A DNA stretch of 64,000 nt from Siphonodentalium dalli (GCA_032622095.1 CP136061.1:135431587-135495586), one strand, 5' to 3'; positions 1-9,290 are shown, numbered from the stretch's first letter. Translations and numbers: made by a program. The notes: a model not told the origin generated them from the letters alone.

Positions 1-1729
1 GTACATTGAGTATGGATACTTTACATGACTTTTTCTCACCTAAAAATATGTTATTGATCTTTAGATCCCAGTTTTAAGCCATACAAGAAAACTGGTCCAC
101 TGTTCACAGACTGTATCATGGGATAAGACACATCATAACTGATAAGTTTTGGTCTCCAGCCCTTTTCTAGAACAGAGCATAGTCAAACCGACATGCCGAA
201 GAATACCTATCCAAGGCCAAATCCCACAAGTGCCAGTTTCTGAAATTTCCAACTTGTCACCGAGTCGTCAGATGCAGCATACAAATAAGTTTTACCTGGA
301 AAAAACAAGTAAACAGACAATAAGTATCCATCTGTATGCAAAACAGACACAATTTTATGCCATTCAGATTTCATGATTATCATAATGGAACAATGTTAAC
401 ACAAATCAGTCGTAAAAATATAAATGTACACAGAATCATGTGCATGTATGTTGCTATGAATAATTATTACCATTTTAGAGGGCTTTCTCAAGTCGATTAA
501 GAGTATTTACCTGCACAATAAGATTTACAAGTTTGAGATAAAATTGACTAGAGGAGTGCGGCAGGATTTAGTGAATTTTTGTTTTCGCTGGGGCCGCCGC
601 CCTTTTCTGGTCAAGTCACAGACCACGTGATCATACCAGGCCAGAATGGTAATAAAAGTAACGGCGTTTTTTTGTCAGGCGCCATGGTGTATATATTTTT
701 TGGCAGACCTCCATGCGTGTTTGGCGGCCCTCGGGCCTATTAGAGGCCTTTGACTGTTGTCTCGGGCCTCTGATGGGCCTTATGGTTGTTGGTCATTCAT
801 GTCGGGATGCCGATGAACCGTGGCGCACCGGGAAGTCATGTTGATGGTATAATAACAAACCAATTTATTATTAATATATTATTATTATTAAACATTATTT
901 ATAATTTATAAATTCACCCAATTGCAAGGCGAAACAACAAATATATTCATAAAATCATATTCATTTTATCACAAAAACTGGTGAGATGTTTAACTATCAT
1001 GTCAAATTAAGACTCTTGAAGTAAAAATTCTATCACAGCATCAGTACCAATTTTCATATTCACATTTTGACATGTTTCACATTGGATGACCGATGTTGGC
1101 CCCATCGGGCTCGGCTGAACACGGAAGATGCCGAAGACATTAACACATTTGGCGAAACAAAAGTGCTTTTTCCTACAGAAATATGGTTATTTTCCTTTGG
1201 GAAACTCACCGTAGATTTCATAGAGATAACAGTCAACATCGACACCACTTCAATAACCTAATTATATGGATATTAGTCCATTTTAGAAAGAAAATGTTTA
1301 GCCAAAAACACGTGCAATAACTGGTCCGAATAATTCCGTAAACCTCGTCAATCTTCGTATGCTTACGGAGATACACGGAGATTGCCAAATGCAAATACTC
1401 GACAAATTTTAGAGTTACTTCGCCTACATCATACCGAAACATTATAATTTCGATACACTGCTAAAAATTCCATGGAACTAACATTAGTCGAGGAAATAAT
1501 TAAAAATTAACAAGGAAAGTCAACAACCAACGACATTTGGACAACAGATCGCATATACCTGATATATATTTCATACTATAGGCTTCTATTCAGCTTTCTA
1601 TTAGGAAACATAACATATAAGAGCTATCATTGTTTTCATTGTAATCTCATGTGTATACAAATGTTGTCGTTTTGTTTTTACTGTAGCACATTGCTTAATA
1701 ATGTTTTTATAATAAAAGATAAAAAAAAA
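1..1729. other. Left flank of the array, no gene recognised
   Basis: AT-rich non-repetitive DNA outside the tRNA array. Only short open frames occur (for example 149-376), with no recognisable domain. There is an ATT/TTA-rich simple stretch at about 867-915, a GGCC-rich stretch at about 720-785, and a run of ten A at about 1721-1730 that touches the first array base. I see no tRNA, no long coding frame and no clear transposon termini here. Confidence 0.6.
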
Positions 1730-1782
1730 ATCACGCTCGCCTAACACGCGAGAGGTCCTGAGTTCGAGCCTCAGCGGAAACA
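1730..1782 (+). pseudogene. 5'-truncated tRNA-Val(AAC) at array left edge, unit 1
   Basis: Only positions 21-73 of the gene remain, from the D-arm 3' side to the discriminator. The first 20 bases, with most of box A, are replaced by an A-rich flank, so this copy should not be transcribed from its own promoter. It marks the array boundary. Confidence 0.9.
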
Positions 1783-2012
1783 ACCGGAAAAGTTTTGCTG
1801 AGTTTTGCCTACAGACAAATAATGTTTCGTGTTGCCCGTGGCCAAAGTACTCACACTAAACTGAAACTTGATTGCCAAAATACATTTTTGTATGATTGAA
1901 AGCCCCTCAATTTACTGACCGTCGATCATTTTTGCTTGAGATGAAGAATAAAACACAAACACTTAAAATTGCGTTATTTGTCAAAAACAAAATTGATTCA
2001 CCAACTAAAATT

Positions 2013-2085
2013 TGTTCCCGCTGGGGCTCGAACCCAGGACCTCTCGCGTGTGAAGCGAGCGTAATAACCACTACACTACGGAAAC
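2013..2085 (-). tRNA. tRNA-Val(CAC), unit 1
   Basis: Cloverleaf as described for 3340-3412. C23 is changed to T (plus-strand base 2063), turning a D-stem G-C pair into a wobble. Confidence 0.9.
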
Positions 2086-2342
2086 TTCGCATACTGTCAC
2101 AATTTTAAATGCGCTCGGGATGATTCGACTAGATCAAAACTTACTTCGGTCTGAGAAAATGTTATGACGGTTAGATAGCTTCCTAATTCCCGCGCAGTAC
2201 GGCCTGATCACGATGGACAAATTGAGGTTGCACAAATTAATGCCCCGGGCATAGCATCAATCAACATGAAGACAACATTTTGTTCAAAGTTATACCTGTA
2301 CACTATAATATAGTACCCAAACTGTTAGGAAAATCCCCATGT

Positions 2343-2434
2343 GCCTCGGTAGCGCAGTAGGCAGCGCGTCAGTCTCATAATCACAAAATGACAGAGCAAT
2401 CTGAAGGTCGTGAGTTCGATCCTCACTCGGGGCA
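2343..2434 (+). tRNA. tRNA-Met(CAT) elongator with intron, unit 1
   Basis: Same sequence class as 3670-3761. Confidence 0.94.
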
Positions 2435-2663
2435 GAAATCTTTTGCCTGTGATTTTTAATGTTACCCTTCGGAGCAGATCCATTTTGACAGCCAAGTTGA
2501 AAGAAAAAGAAAACCATCAAAATGTTCTTTTCTGTCTGGATTTTGGTTGGCAGAAACAGCAAACAAGCTATGTGAAATATCAAACTCATAGAGATGGTGC
2601 CAAGAAGTTCACAGGTCAACTGTCGCTTCCATGTGAGCAAGCAAAATGCAAACAAAAATGTAT

Positions 2664-2780
2664 TGTCAGAAGTGGGGTTCGAACCCACGCCCACATTCGT
2701 GGACCAGAACTCCCATAACCTCGAACGAGGAAGGCAGTATACCTTGAGTCTGGCGCCTTAGACCACTCGGCCATCCTGAC
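2664..2780 (-). tRNA. tRNA-Leu(CAA) with intron, unit 1
   Basis: As 3991-4105 but with 2 extra bases inside the intron (33 nt instead of 31). The discriminator is A73. Confidence 0.92.
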
Positions 2781-3009
2781 TTATGAAATGAAGACCAAAA
2801 CTGTTGCAGTCCCGCGCGCACGTCACGTGGTTACAGCAGAAGAGCAAGTTCTCTGTAATTTCGGCATACTAATTAATATTCACGTATTTTGTCAACAGAT
2901 TTGCTGAAACGTCGCACAAACTTTTAGTGAACATGGATTCGGGTGACGTCACATGTAGTTTTTAGACCGATTTTTTGTTATAAGAAATTTTCAAATGCAC
3001 GTTTTACAG

Positions 3010-3017
3010 TTTATAAG
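3010..3017 (+). promoter_or_regulatory. TATA-like element upstream of Val(AAC)
   Basis: TTTATAAG lies about 20-27 bp upstream of the Val(AAC) gene at 3037, where a TATA-like element can help place TFIIIB on a tRNA gene. It recurs in the other units. Assignment is by position and sequence only. Confidence 0.4.
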
Positions 3018-3036
3018 AGCTTATTCCAACACCGAA

Positions 3037-3109
3037 GTTTCCGTAGTGTAGTGGTTATCACGCTCGCCTAACACGCGAGAGGTCCTGAGTTCGAGCCTCA
3101 GCGGAAACA
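3037..3109 (+). tRNA. tRNA-Val(AAC), unit 2 (reference copy)
   Basis: This 73-nt gene folds as a canonical cloverleaf and should decode Val codons GTT/GTC (after A34 to inosine). The acceptor strand GTTTCCG pairs with CGGAAAC, followed by discriminator A73. The anticodon stem CTCGC/GCGAG encloses the loop CTAACAC, giving anticodon AAC at 34-36. Box A is TAGTGTAGTGG (8-18) and box B is GTTCGAGCC in the T arm. An oligo-T terminator follows 10 bp downstream. The gene faces Val(CAC) on the other strand 230 bp away, and the two are nearly identical. It has no intron. CCA is not encoded, as expected for a eukaryote. Confidence 0.97.
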
Positions 3110-3119
3110 ACCGGAAAAG

Positions 3120-3123
3120 TTTT
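3120..3123 (+). terminator. Pol III terminator of Val(AAC)
   Basis: TTTT begins 11 bp past the gene's last base, within the usual range for Pol III termination. A second TTTT follows a few bases later. Confidence 0.65.
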
Positions 3124-3333
3124 GCTGAGTTTTGCCTACAGACAAATAATGTTTCGTGTTGCCCGTGGCCAAAGTACTCACACTAAACTGAAACTTGATT
3201 GCCAAAATACATTTTTGTATGATTGAATGCCCCTCAATTTACTGACCGTCGATCATTTTTGCTTGAGATGAAGAATAAAACACAAACACTTAAAATTGCG
3301 TTATTTGTCAAAAACTAAATTGATTCACCAACT

Positions 3334-3337
3334 AAAA
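3334..3337 (-). terminator. Pol III terminator of Val(CAC)
   Basis: AAAA on the plus strand is TTTT on the transcribed side, 2 bp past the 3' end of Val(CAC). Confidence 0.65.
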
Positions 3338-3339
3338 TT

Positions 3340-3412
3340 TGTTCCCGCTGGGGCTCGAACCCAGGACCTCTCGCGTGTGAAGCGAGCGTGATAACCACTA
3401 CACTACGGAAAC
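3340..3412 (-). tRNA. tRNA-Val(CAC), unit 2 (reference copy)
   Basis: This 73-nt gene reads on the minus strand from 3412. The acceptor GTTTCCG pairs with CGGGAAC (one T-G wobble), with A73. The anticodon stem CTCGC/GCGAG encloses TTCACAC, giving CAC for Val codon GTG. It differs from the facing Val(AAC) at loop positions 32 and 34, one acceptor base, and one compensated T-stem pair (A-T there, G-C here). Box A and box B are intact, it has no intron, and TTTT follows 2 bp beyond the gene. It diverges from Met(CAT) across a 257-bp spacer. Confidence 0.97.
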
Positions 3413-3669
3413 TTCGCATACTGTCACAATTTTAAATGCGCTCGGGATGATTCGACTAGATCAAAACTTACTTCGGTATGAGAAAATGTTATGACGGTTA
3501 GATAGCTTCCTAATTCCCGCGCAGTACGGCCTGATCACGATGGACAAACTGAGGTTGCACAAATTAATGCCCCGGGCATAGCATCAATCAACATGAAGAC
3601 AACATTTTGTTCAACGTTATACCTGTACACTATAATATAGTACCCAAACTGTTAGGAAAATCCCCATGT
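3413..3669. other. Divergent promoter spacer between Val(CAC) and Met, unit 2
   Basis: These 257 bp lie upstream of both flanking genes. A TTTAAAAT-like element sits about 17-24 bp before Val(CAC) and TATAATATA about 31-39 bp before Met. A CCCGGG-centred near-palindrome (TGCCCCGGGCA) lies in the middle. No gene is present. Conserved in all units. Confidence 0.55.
3631..3639 (+). promoter_or_regulatory. TATA-like element upstream of Met
   Basis: TATAATATA lies 31-39 bp upstream of the Met gene. It is retained in nearly all units; unit 35 has one T to G change there. The promoter role is inferred from position. Confidence 0.45.
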
Positions 3670-3761
3670 GCCTCGGTAGCGCAGTAGGCAGCGCGTCAGT
3701 CTCATAATCACAAAATGACAGAGCAATCTGAAGGTCGTGAGTTCGATCCTCACTCGGGGCA
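3670..3761 (+). tRNA. tRNA-Met(CAT) elongator with 19-nt intron, unit 2 (reference copy)
   Basis: The 92-nt gene is a 73-nt elongator Met tRNA interrupted by a 19-nt intron. Exon 1 ends CTCATA, placing the intron after position 37, the canonical site. The intron starts ATCACAAA and ends AGAGCA, and exon 2 resumes ATCTGAAGG. The G three bases before the intron end can pair with C32, as the A-I pair of nuclear tRNA introns requires. The acceptor GCCTCGG pairs with TCGGGGC, followed by A73. The body matches the animal elongator Met pattern (my recollection of the human gene), not the initiator. Box B is GTTCGATCC. T4 and T6 runs follow at 3768 and 3780. Confidence 0.95.
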
Positions 3762-3767
3762 GAAATC

Positions 3768-3771
3768 TTTT
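3768..3771 (+). terminator. Pol III terminator of Met
   Basis: TTTT starts 7 bp past the Met gene, with a six-T backup at 3780-3785. Confidence 0.65.
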
Positions 3772-3980
3772 GCCTGTGATTTTTAATGTTACCCTTCGGA
3801 GCAGATCCATTTTGACAGCCAAGTTGAAAGAAAAAGAAAACCATCAAAATGTTCTTTTCTGTCTGGATTTTGGTTGGCAGAAACAGCAAACAAGCTATGT
3901 GAAATATCAAACTCATAGAGATGGTGCCAAGAAGTTCACAGGTCAACTGTCGCTTCCATGTGAGCAAGCAAAATGCAAAC

Positions 3981-3986
3981 AAAAAA
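3981..3986 (-). terminator. Pol III terminator of Leu
   Basis: Six A on the plus strand give T6 in the Leu transcript 4 bp past its 3' end, a strong Pol III stop. Confidence 0.7.
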
Positions 3987-3990
3987 GTAT

Positions 3991-4105
3991 TGTCAGAAGT
4001 GGGGTTCGAACCCACGCCCACATTCGTGGACCAGAACTCCCATAACCTCGAACGAGGAAGGCAGTACCTTGAGTCTGGCGCCTTAGTCCACTCGGCCATC
4101 CTGAC
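3991..4105 (-). tRNA. tRNA-Leu(CAA) with 31-nt intron, unit 2 (reference copy)
   Basis: The 115-nt gene reads on the minus strand from 4105 and becomes an 84-nt class II tRNA after a 31-nt intron is removed. Exon 1 ends CTCAAG, so the anticodon is CAA (codon TTG) and the intron follows position 37. The intron contains the short hairpin CCTC-GTTC-GAGG; the G three bases before its end can pair with C32. Anticodon stem CCAGA/TCTGG and a long variable arm identify Leu. The acceptor GTCAGGA pairs with TTCTGAC, then A73. The layout matches animal Leu(CAA) genes, which usually carry introns. This copy has T19 to A in the D-loop. T6 follows the gene. Confidence 0.95.
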
Positions 4106-4148
4106 TTATGAATTGAAGACCAAAACTGTTGCAGTCCCGCGCGCACGT

Positions 4149-4154
4149 CACGTG
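4149..4154. promoter_or_regulatory. CACGTG E-box
   Basis: Palindromic CACGTG about 45 bp upstream of the Leu gene, in the overlapping context CACGTCACGTGG. It is kept in nearly every unit; unit 5 has CACTTG. MYC/MAX and USF family factors bind such sites; a role here is inference. Confidence 0.35.
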
Positions 4155-4267
4155 GTTACAGCTGAAGAGCAAGTTCTCTGTAATTTCGGCATACTAATTA
4201 ATATTCACGTATTTTGTCAACAGATTTGCTGAAACGTCGCACAAACTTTTAGTGAACATGGATTCGG

Positions 4268-4277
4268 GTGACGTCAC
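4268..4277. promoter_or_regulatory. CRE-type palindrome GTGACGTCAC
   Basis: A perfect 10-bp palindrome containing TGACGTCA, the full CREB/ATF site, about 85-95 bp upstream of the next Val(AAC). It recurs at the same place in the other units, including those that carry insertions. Confidence 0.4.
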
Positions 4278-4361
4278 ATGTAGTTTTTAGACCGATTTTT
4301 TGTTATAAGAAATTTTCAAATGCACGTTTTACAGTTTATAAGAGCTTATTCCAACACCGAA

Positions 4362-4434
4362 GTTTCCGTAGTGTAGTGGTTATCACGCTCGCCTAACACG
4401 CGAGAGGTCCTGAGTTCGAGCCTCAGCGGAAACA
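4362..4434 (+). tRNA. tRNA-Val(AAC), unit 3
   Basis: Matches the reference copy at 3037-3109. Confidence 0.95.
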
Positions 4435-4664
4435 ACCGGAAAAGTTTTGCTGAGTTTTGCCTACAGACAAATAATGTTTCGTGTTGCCCGTGGCCAAAGT
4501 ACTCACACTAAACTGAAACTTGATTGCCAAAATACATTTTTGTATGATTGAAAGCCCCTCAATTTACTGACCGTCGATCATTTTTGCTTGAGATGAAGAA
4601 TAAAACACAAACACTTAAAATTGCGTTATTTGTCAAAAACAAAATTGATTCACCAACTAAAATT

Positions 4665-4737
4665 TGTTCCCACTGGGGCTCGAACCCAGGACCTCTCGCG
4701 TGTGATGCGAGCGTGATAACCACTACACTACGGAAAC
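4665..4737 (-). tRNA. tRNA-Val(CAC), unit 3
   Basis: Two changes from 3340-3412: C66 to T (wobble with G7) and T32 to A in the anticodon loop. Shared with unit 4. Confidence 0.9.
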
Positions 4738-4994
4738 TTCGCATACTGTCACAATTTTAAATGCGCTCGGGATGATTCGACTAGATCAAAACTTACTTCG
4801 GTCTGAGAAAATGTTATGACGGTTAGATAGCTTCCTAATTCCCGCGCAGTACTGCCTGATCACGATGGACAAACTGAGGTTGCACAAATTAATGCCCCGG
4901 GCATAGCATCAATCAACATGAAGACAACATTTTGTTCAACGTTATACCTGTACACTATAATATAGTACCCAAACTGTTAGGAAAATCCCCATGT

Positions 4995-5086
4995 GCCTCG
5001 GTAGCGCAGTAGGCAGCGCGTCAGTCTCATAATCACAAAATGACAGAGCAATCTGAAGGTCGTGAGTTCGATCCTCACTCGGGGCA
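4995..5086 (+). tRNA. tRNA-Met(CAT) with intron, unit 3
   Basis: Reference type. Confidence 0.94.
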
Positions 5087-5315
5087 GAAATCTTTTGCCT
5101 GTGATTTTTAATGTTACCCTTCGGAGCAGATCCATTTTGACAGCCAAGTTGAAAGAAAAAGAAAACCATCAAAATGTTCTTTTCTGTCTGGATTTTGGTT
5201 GGCAGAAACAGCAAACAAGCTATGTGAAATATCAAACTCATAGAGATGGTGCCAAGAAGTTCACAGGTCAACTGTCGCTTCCATGTGAGCAAGCAAAATG
5301 CAAACAAAAAAGTAT

Positions 5316-5430
5316 TGTCAGAAGTGGGGTTCGAACCCACGCCCACATTCGTGGACCAGAACTCCCATAACCTCGAACGAGGAAGGCAGTACCTTGAGTC
5401 TGGCGCCTTAGACCACTCGGCCATCCTGAC
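5316..5430 (-). tRNA. tRNA-Leu(CAA) with intron, unit 3
   Basis: Discriminator A73. Confidence 0.94.
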
Positions 5431-5686
5431 TTATGAAATGAAGACCAAAACTGTTGCAGTCCCGCGCGCACGTCACGTGGTTACAGCTGAAGAGCAAGTT
5501 CTCTGTAATTTCGGCATACTAATTAATATTCACGTATTTTGTCAACAGATTTGCTGAAACGTCGCACAAACTTTTAGTGAACATGGATTCGGGTGACGTC
5601 ACATGTAGTTCTTAGACCGATTTTTTGTTATAAGAAATTTTGAAATGCACGTTTTACAGTTTATAAGAGCTTATTCCAACACCGAA

Positions 5687-5759
5687 GTTTCCGTAGTGTA
5701 GTGGTTATCACGCTCGCCTAACACGCGAGAGGTCCTGAGTTCGAGCCTCAGCGGAAACA
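5687..5759 (+). tRNA. tRNA-Val(AAC), unit 4
   Basis: Reference type. Confidence 0.95.
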
Positions 5760-5989
5760 ACCGGAAAAGTTTTGCTGAGTTTTGCCTACAGACAAATAAT
5801 GTTTCGTGTTGCCCGTGGCCAAAGTACTCACACTAAACTGAAACTTGATTGCCAAAATACATTTGTGTATGATTGAAAGCCCCTCAATTTACTGACCGTC
5901 GATCATTTTTGCTTGAGATGAAGAATAAAACACAAACACTTAAAATTGCGTTATTTGTCAAAAACAAAATTGATTCACCAACTAAAATT

Positions 5990-6062
5990 TGTTCCCACTG
6001 GGGCTCGAACCCAGGACCTCTCGCGTGTGATGCGAGCGTGATAACCACTACACTACGGAAAC
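5990..6062 (-). tRNA. tRNA-Val(CAC), unit 4
   Basis: Carries the same C66T and T32A changes as unit 3. Confidence 0.9.
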
Positions 6063-6319
6063 TTCGCATACTGTCACAATTTTAAATGCGCTCGGGATGA
6101 TTCGACTAGATCAAAACTTACTTCGGTCTGAGAAAATGTTATGACGGTTAGATAGCTTCCTAATTCCCGCGCAGTACGGCCTGATCACGATGGACAAACT
6201 GAGGTTGCACAAATTAATGCCCCGGGCATAGCATCAATCAACATGAAGACAACATTTTGTTCAAAGTTATACCTGTACACTATAATATAGTACCCAAACT
6301 GTTAGGAAAATCCCCATGT

Positions 6320-6411
6320 GCCTCGGTAGCGCAGTAGGCAGCGCGTCAGTCTCATAATCACAAAATGACAGAGCAATCTAAAGGTCGTGAGTTCGATCCT
6401 CACTCGGGGCA
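6320..6411 (+). tRNA. tRNA-Met(CAT) with intron, unit 4
   Basis: G42 to A (base 6380) breaks the C28-G42 pair of the anticodon stem, so this copy may fold or splice poorly. Confidence 0.85.
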
Positions 6412-6640
6412 GAAATCTTTTGCCTGTGATTTTTAATGTTACCCTTCGGAGCAGATCCATTTTGACAGCCAAGTTGAAAGAAAAAGAAAACCATCAAAAT
6501 GTTCTTTTCTGTCTGGATTTTGGTTGGCAGAAACAGCAAACAAGCTATGTGAAATATCAAACTCATAGAGATGGTGCCAAGAAGTTCACATGTCAACTGT
6601 CGCTTCCATGTGAGCAAGCAAAATGCAAACAAAAAAGTAT

Positions 6641-6755
6641 TGTCAGAAGTGGGGTTCGAACCCACGCCCACATTCGTGGACCAGAACTCCCATAACCTCG
6701 AACGAGGAAGGCAGTACCTTGAGTCTGGCGCCTTAGACCACTCGGCCATCCTGAC
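6641..6755 (-). tRNA. tRNA-Leu(CAA) with intron, unit 4
   Basis: Discriminator A73. Confidence 0.94.
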
Positions 6756-7011
6756 TTATGAAATGAAGACCAAAACTGTTGCAGTCCCGCGCGCACGTCA
6801 CGTGGTTACAGCAGAAGAGCAAGTTCTCTGTAATTTCGGCATACTAATTAATATTCACGTATTTTGTCAACAGATTTGCTGAAACGTCGCACAAACTTTT
6901 AGTGAACATGGATTCGGGTGACGTCACATGTAGTTTTTAGACCGATTTTTTGTTATAAGAAATTTTCAAATGCACGTTTTACAGTTTATAAGAGCTTATT
7001 CCAACACCGAA

Positions 7012-7084
7012 GTTTCCGTAGTGTAGTGGTTATCACGCTCGCCTAACACGCGAGAGGTCCTGAGTTCGAGCCTCAGCGGAAACA
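7012..7084 (+). tRNA. tRNA-Val(AAC), unit 5
   Basis: Reference type. Confidence 0.95.
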
Positions 7085-7314
7085 ACCGGAAAAGTTTTGC
7101 TGAGTTTTGCCTACAGACAAATAATGTTTCGTGTTGCCCGTGGCCAAAGTACTCACACTAAACTGAAACTTGATTGCCAAAATACATTTTTGTATGATTG
7201 AATGCCCCTCAATTTACTGACCGTCGATCATTTTTGCTTGAGATGAAGAATAAAACACAAACACTTAAAATTGCGTTATTTGTCAAAAACTAAATTGATT
7301 CACCAACTAAAATT

Positions 7315-7387
7315 TGTTCCCGCTGGGGCTCGAACCCAGGACCTCTCGCGTGTGAAGCGAGCGTGATAACCACTACACTACGGAAAC
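7315..7387 (-). tRNA. tRNA-Val(CAC), unit 5
   Basis: Reference type. Confidence 0.95.
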
Positions 7388-7644
7388 TTCGCATACTGTC
7401 ACAATTTTAAATGCGCTCGGGATGATTCGACTAGATCAAAACTTACTTCGGTATGAGAAAATGTTATGACGGTTAGATAGCTTCCTAATTCCCGCGCAGT
7501 ACTGCCTGATCACGATGGACAAACTGAGGTTGCACAAATTAATGCCCCGGGCATAGCATCAATCAACATGAAGACAACATTTTGTTCAACGTTATACCTG
7601 TACACTATAATATAGTACCCAAACTGTTAGGAAAATCCCCATGT

Positions 7645-7736
7645 GCCTCGGTAGCGCAGTAGGCAGCGCGTCAGTCTCATAATCACAAAATGACAGAGCA
7701 ATCTGAAGGTCGTGAGTTCGATCCTCACTCGGGGCA
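7645..7736 (+). tRNA. tRNA-Met(CAT) with intron, unit 5
   Basis: Reference type. Confidence 0.94.
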
Positions 7737-7965
7737 GAAATCTTTTGCCTGTGATTTTTAATGTTACCCTTCGGAGCAGATCCATTTTGACAGCCAAGTT
7801 GAAAGAAAAAGAAAACCATCAAAATGTTCTTTTCTGTCTGGATTTTGGTTGGCAGAAACAGCAAACAAGCTATGTGAAATATCAAACTCATAGATATGGT
7901 GCCAAGAAGTTCACAGGTCAACTGTCGCTTCCATGTGAGCAAGCAAAATGCAAACAAAAAAGTAT

Positions 7966-8080
7966 TGTCAGAAGTGGGGTTCGAACCCACGCCCACATTC
8001 GTGGACCAGAACTCCCATAACCTCGAACGAGGAAGGCAGTACCTTGAGTCTGGCGCCTTAGACCACTCGGCCATCCTGAC
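7966..8080 (-). tRNA. tRNA-Leu(CAA) with intron, unit 5
   Basis: Discriminator A73. The upstream E-box is changed to CACTTG. Confidence 0.94.
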
Positions 8081-8336
8081 TTATGAAATGAAGACCAAAA
8101 CTGTTGCAGTCCCGCGCGCACGTCACTTGGTTACAGCTGAAGAGCAATTTCTCTGTAATTTCGGCATACTAATTAATATTCACGTATTTTGTCAACAGAT
8201 TTGCTGAAACGTCGCACAAACTTTTAGTGAACATGGATTCGGGTGACGTCACATGTAGTTTTTAGACCGATTTTTTGTTATAAGAAATTTTCAAATGCAC
8301 GTTTTACAGTTTATAAGAGCTTATTCCAACACCGAA

Positions 8337-8409
8337 GTTTCCGTAGTGTAGTGGTTATCACGCTCGCCTAACACGCGAGAGGTCCTGAGTTCGAGCCTCA
8401 GCGGAAACA
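8337..8409 (+). tRNA. tRNA-Val(AAC), unit 6
   Basis: Reference type. Confidence 0.95.
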
Positions 8410-8639
8410 ACCGGAAAAGTTTTGCTGAGTTTTGCCTACAGACAAATAATGTTTCGTGTTGCCCGTGGCCAAAGTACTCACACTAAACTGAAACTTGATT
8501 GCCAAAATACATTTGTGTATGATTGAAAGCCCCTCAATTTACTGACCGTCGATCATTTTTGCTTGAGATGAAGAATAAAACACAAACACTTAAAATTGCG
8601 TTATTTGTCAAAAACAAAATTGATTCACCAACTAAAATT

Positions 8640-8712
8640 TGTTCCCGCTGGGGCTCGAACCCAGGACCTCTCGCGTGTGAAGCGAGCGTGATAACCACTA
8701 CACTACGGAAAC
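8640..8712 (-). tRNA. tRNA-Val(CAC), unit 6
   Basis: Reference type. Confidence 0.95.
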
Positions 8713-8969
8713 TTCGCATACTGTCACAATTTTAAATGCGCTCGGGATGATTCGACTAGATCAAAACTTACTTCGGTCTGAGAAAATGTTATGACGGTTA
8801 GATAGCTTCCTAATTCCCGCGCAGTACGGCCTGATCACGATGGACAAACTGAGGTTGCACAAATTAATGCCCCGGGCATAGCATCAATCAACATGAAGAC
8901 AACATTTTGTTCAAAGTTATACCGGTACACTATAATATAGTACCCAAACTGTTAGGAAAATCCCCATGT

Positions 8970-9061
8970 GCCTCGGTAGCGCAGTAGGCAGCGCGTCAGT
9001 CTCATAATCACAAAATGACAGAGCAATCTGAAGGTCGTGAGTTCGATCCTCACTCGGGGCA
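8970..9061 (+). tRNA. tRNA-Met(CAT) with intron, unit 6
   Basis: Reference type. Confidence 0.94.
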
Positions 9062-9290
9062 GAAATCTTTTGCCTGTGATTTTTAATGTTACCCTTCGGA
9101 GCAGATCCATTTTGACAGCCAAGTTGAAAGAAAAAGAAAACCATCAAAATGTTCTTTTCTGTCTGGATTTTGGTTGGCAGAAACAGCAAACAAGCTATGT
9201 GAAATATCAAACTCATAGAGATGGTGCCAAGAAGTTCACAGGTCAACTGTCGCTTCCATGTGAGCAAGCAAAATGCAAACAAAAAAGTAT

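Larger units (their letters stand above)
3110..3339. other. Convergent spacer between Val(AAC) and Val(CAC), unit 2
   Basis: These 230 bp hold the 3' trailers of the two facing Val genes with a T-run on each strand. The middle is AT-rich and has no gene. The same spacer occurs in all 42 units; units 8, 11, 12, 16 and 25 lack one base near its left end, and units 20, 30 and 36 have one extra C near its right end. Confidence 0.7.
3762..3990. other. Convergent spacer between Met and Leu, unit 2
   Basis: These 229 bp separate the 3' ends of Met and Leu and carry T-runs for both. The stretch is open in several frames, but those frames run through the tRNA genes on either side, so I do not call a protein. 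Conserved in all units. Confidence 0.7.
4106..4361. other. Divergent promoter spacer between Leu and next Val(AAC), unit 2
   Basis: These 256 bp lie upstream of Leu (leftward) and the next unit's Val(AAC) (rightward). They hold a GC-rich patch with CACGTG, an AT-rich centre, a GTGACGTCAC palindrome and a TATA-like element before Val. No gene is present. The SINE of unit 6 inserted near its right end. Confidence 0.6.

Noticed and set aside
149-376. 75-aa frame in the left flank
   Set aside because: Short, no domain, unremarkable for AT-rich intergenic DNA.
3617-4099. 160-aa minus-strand frame repeated in almost every unit, with partner frames of 102 and 103 aa on the plus strand
   Set aside because: These frames run through the Met and Leu genes and their spacer, so their repetition is explained by the tRNA unit. 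They show no protein domain, and one-base variants shorten them freely.
4548-4760. 70-aa plus and 61-aa minus frames in every unit
   Set aside because: Both span the Val(CAC) gene; conservation follows from the tRNA and the repeat.
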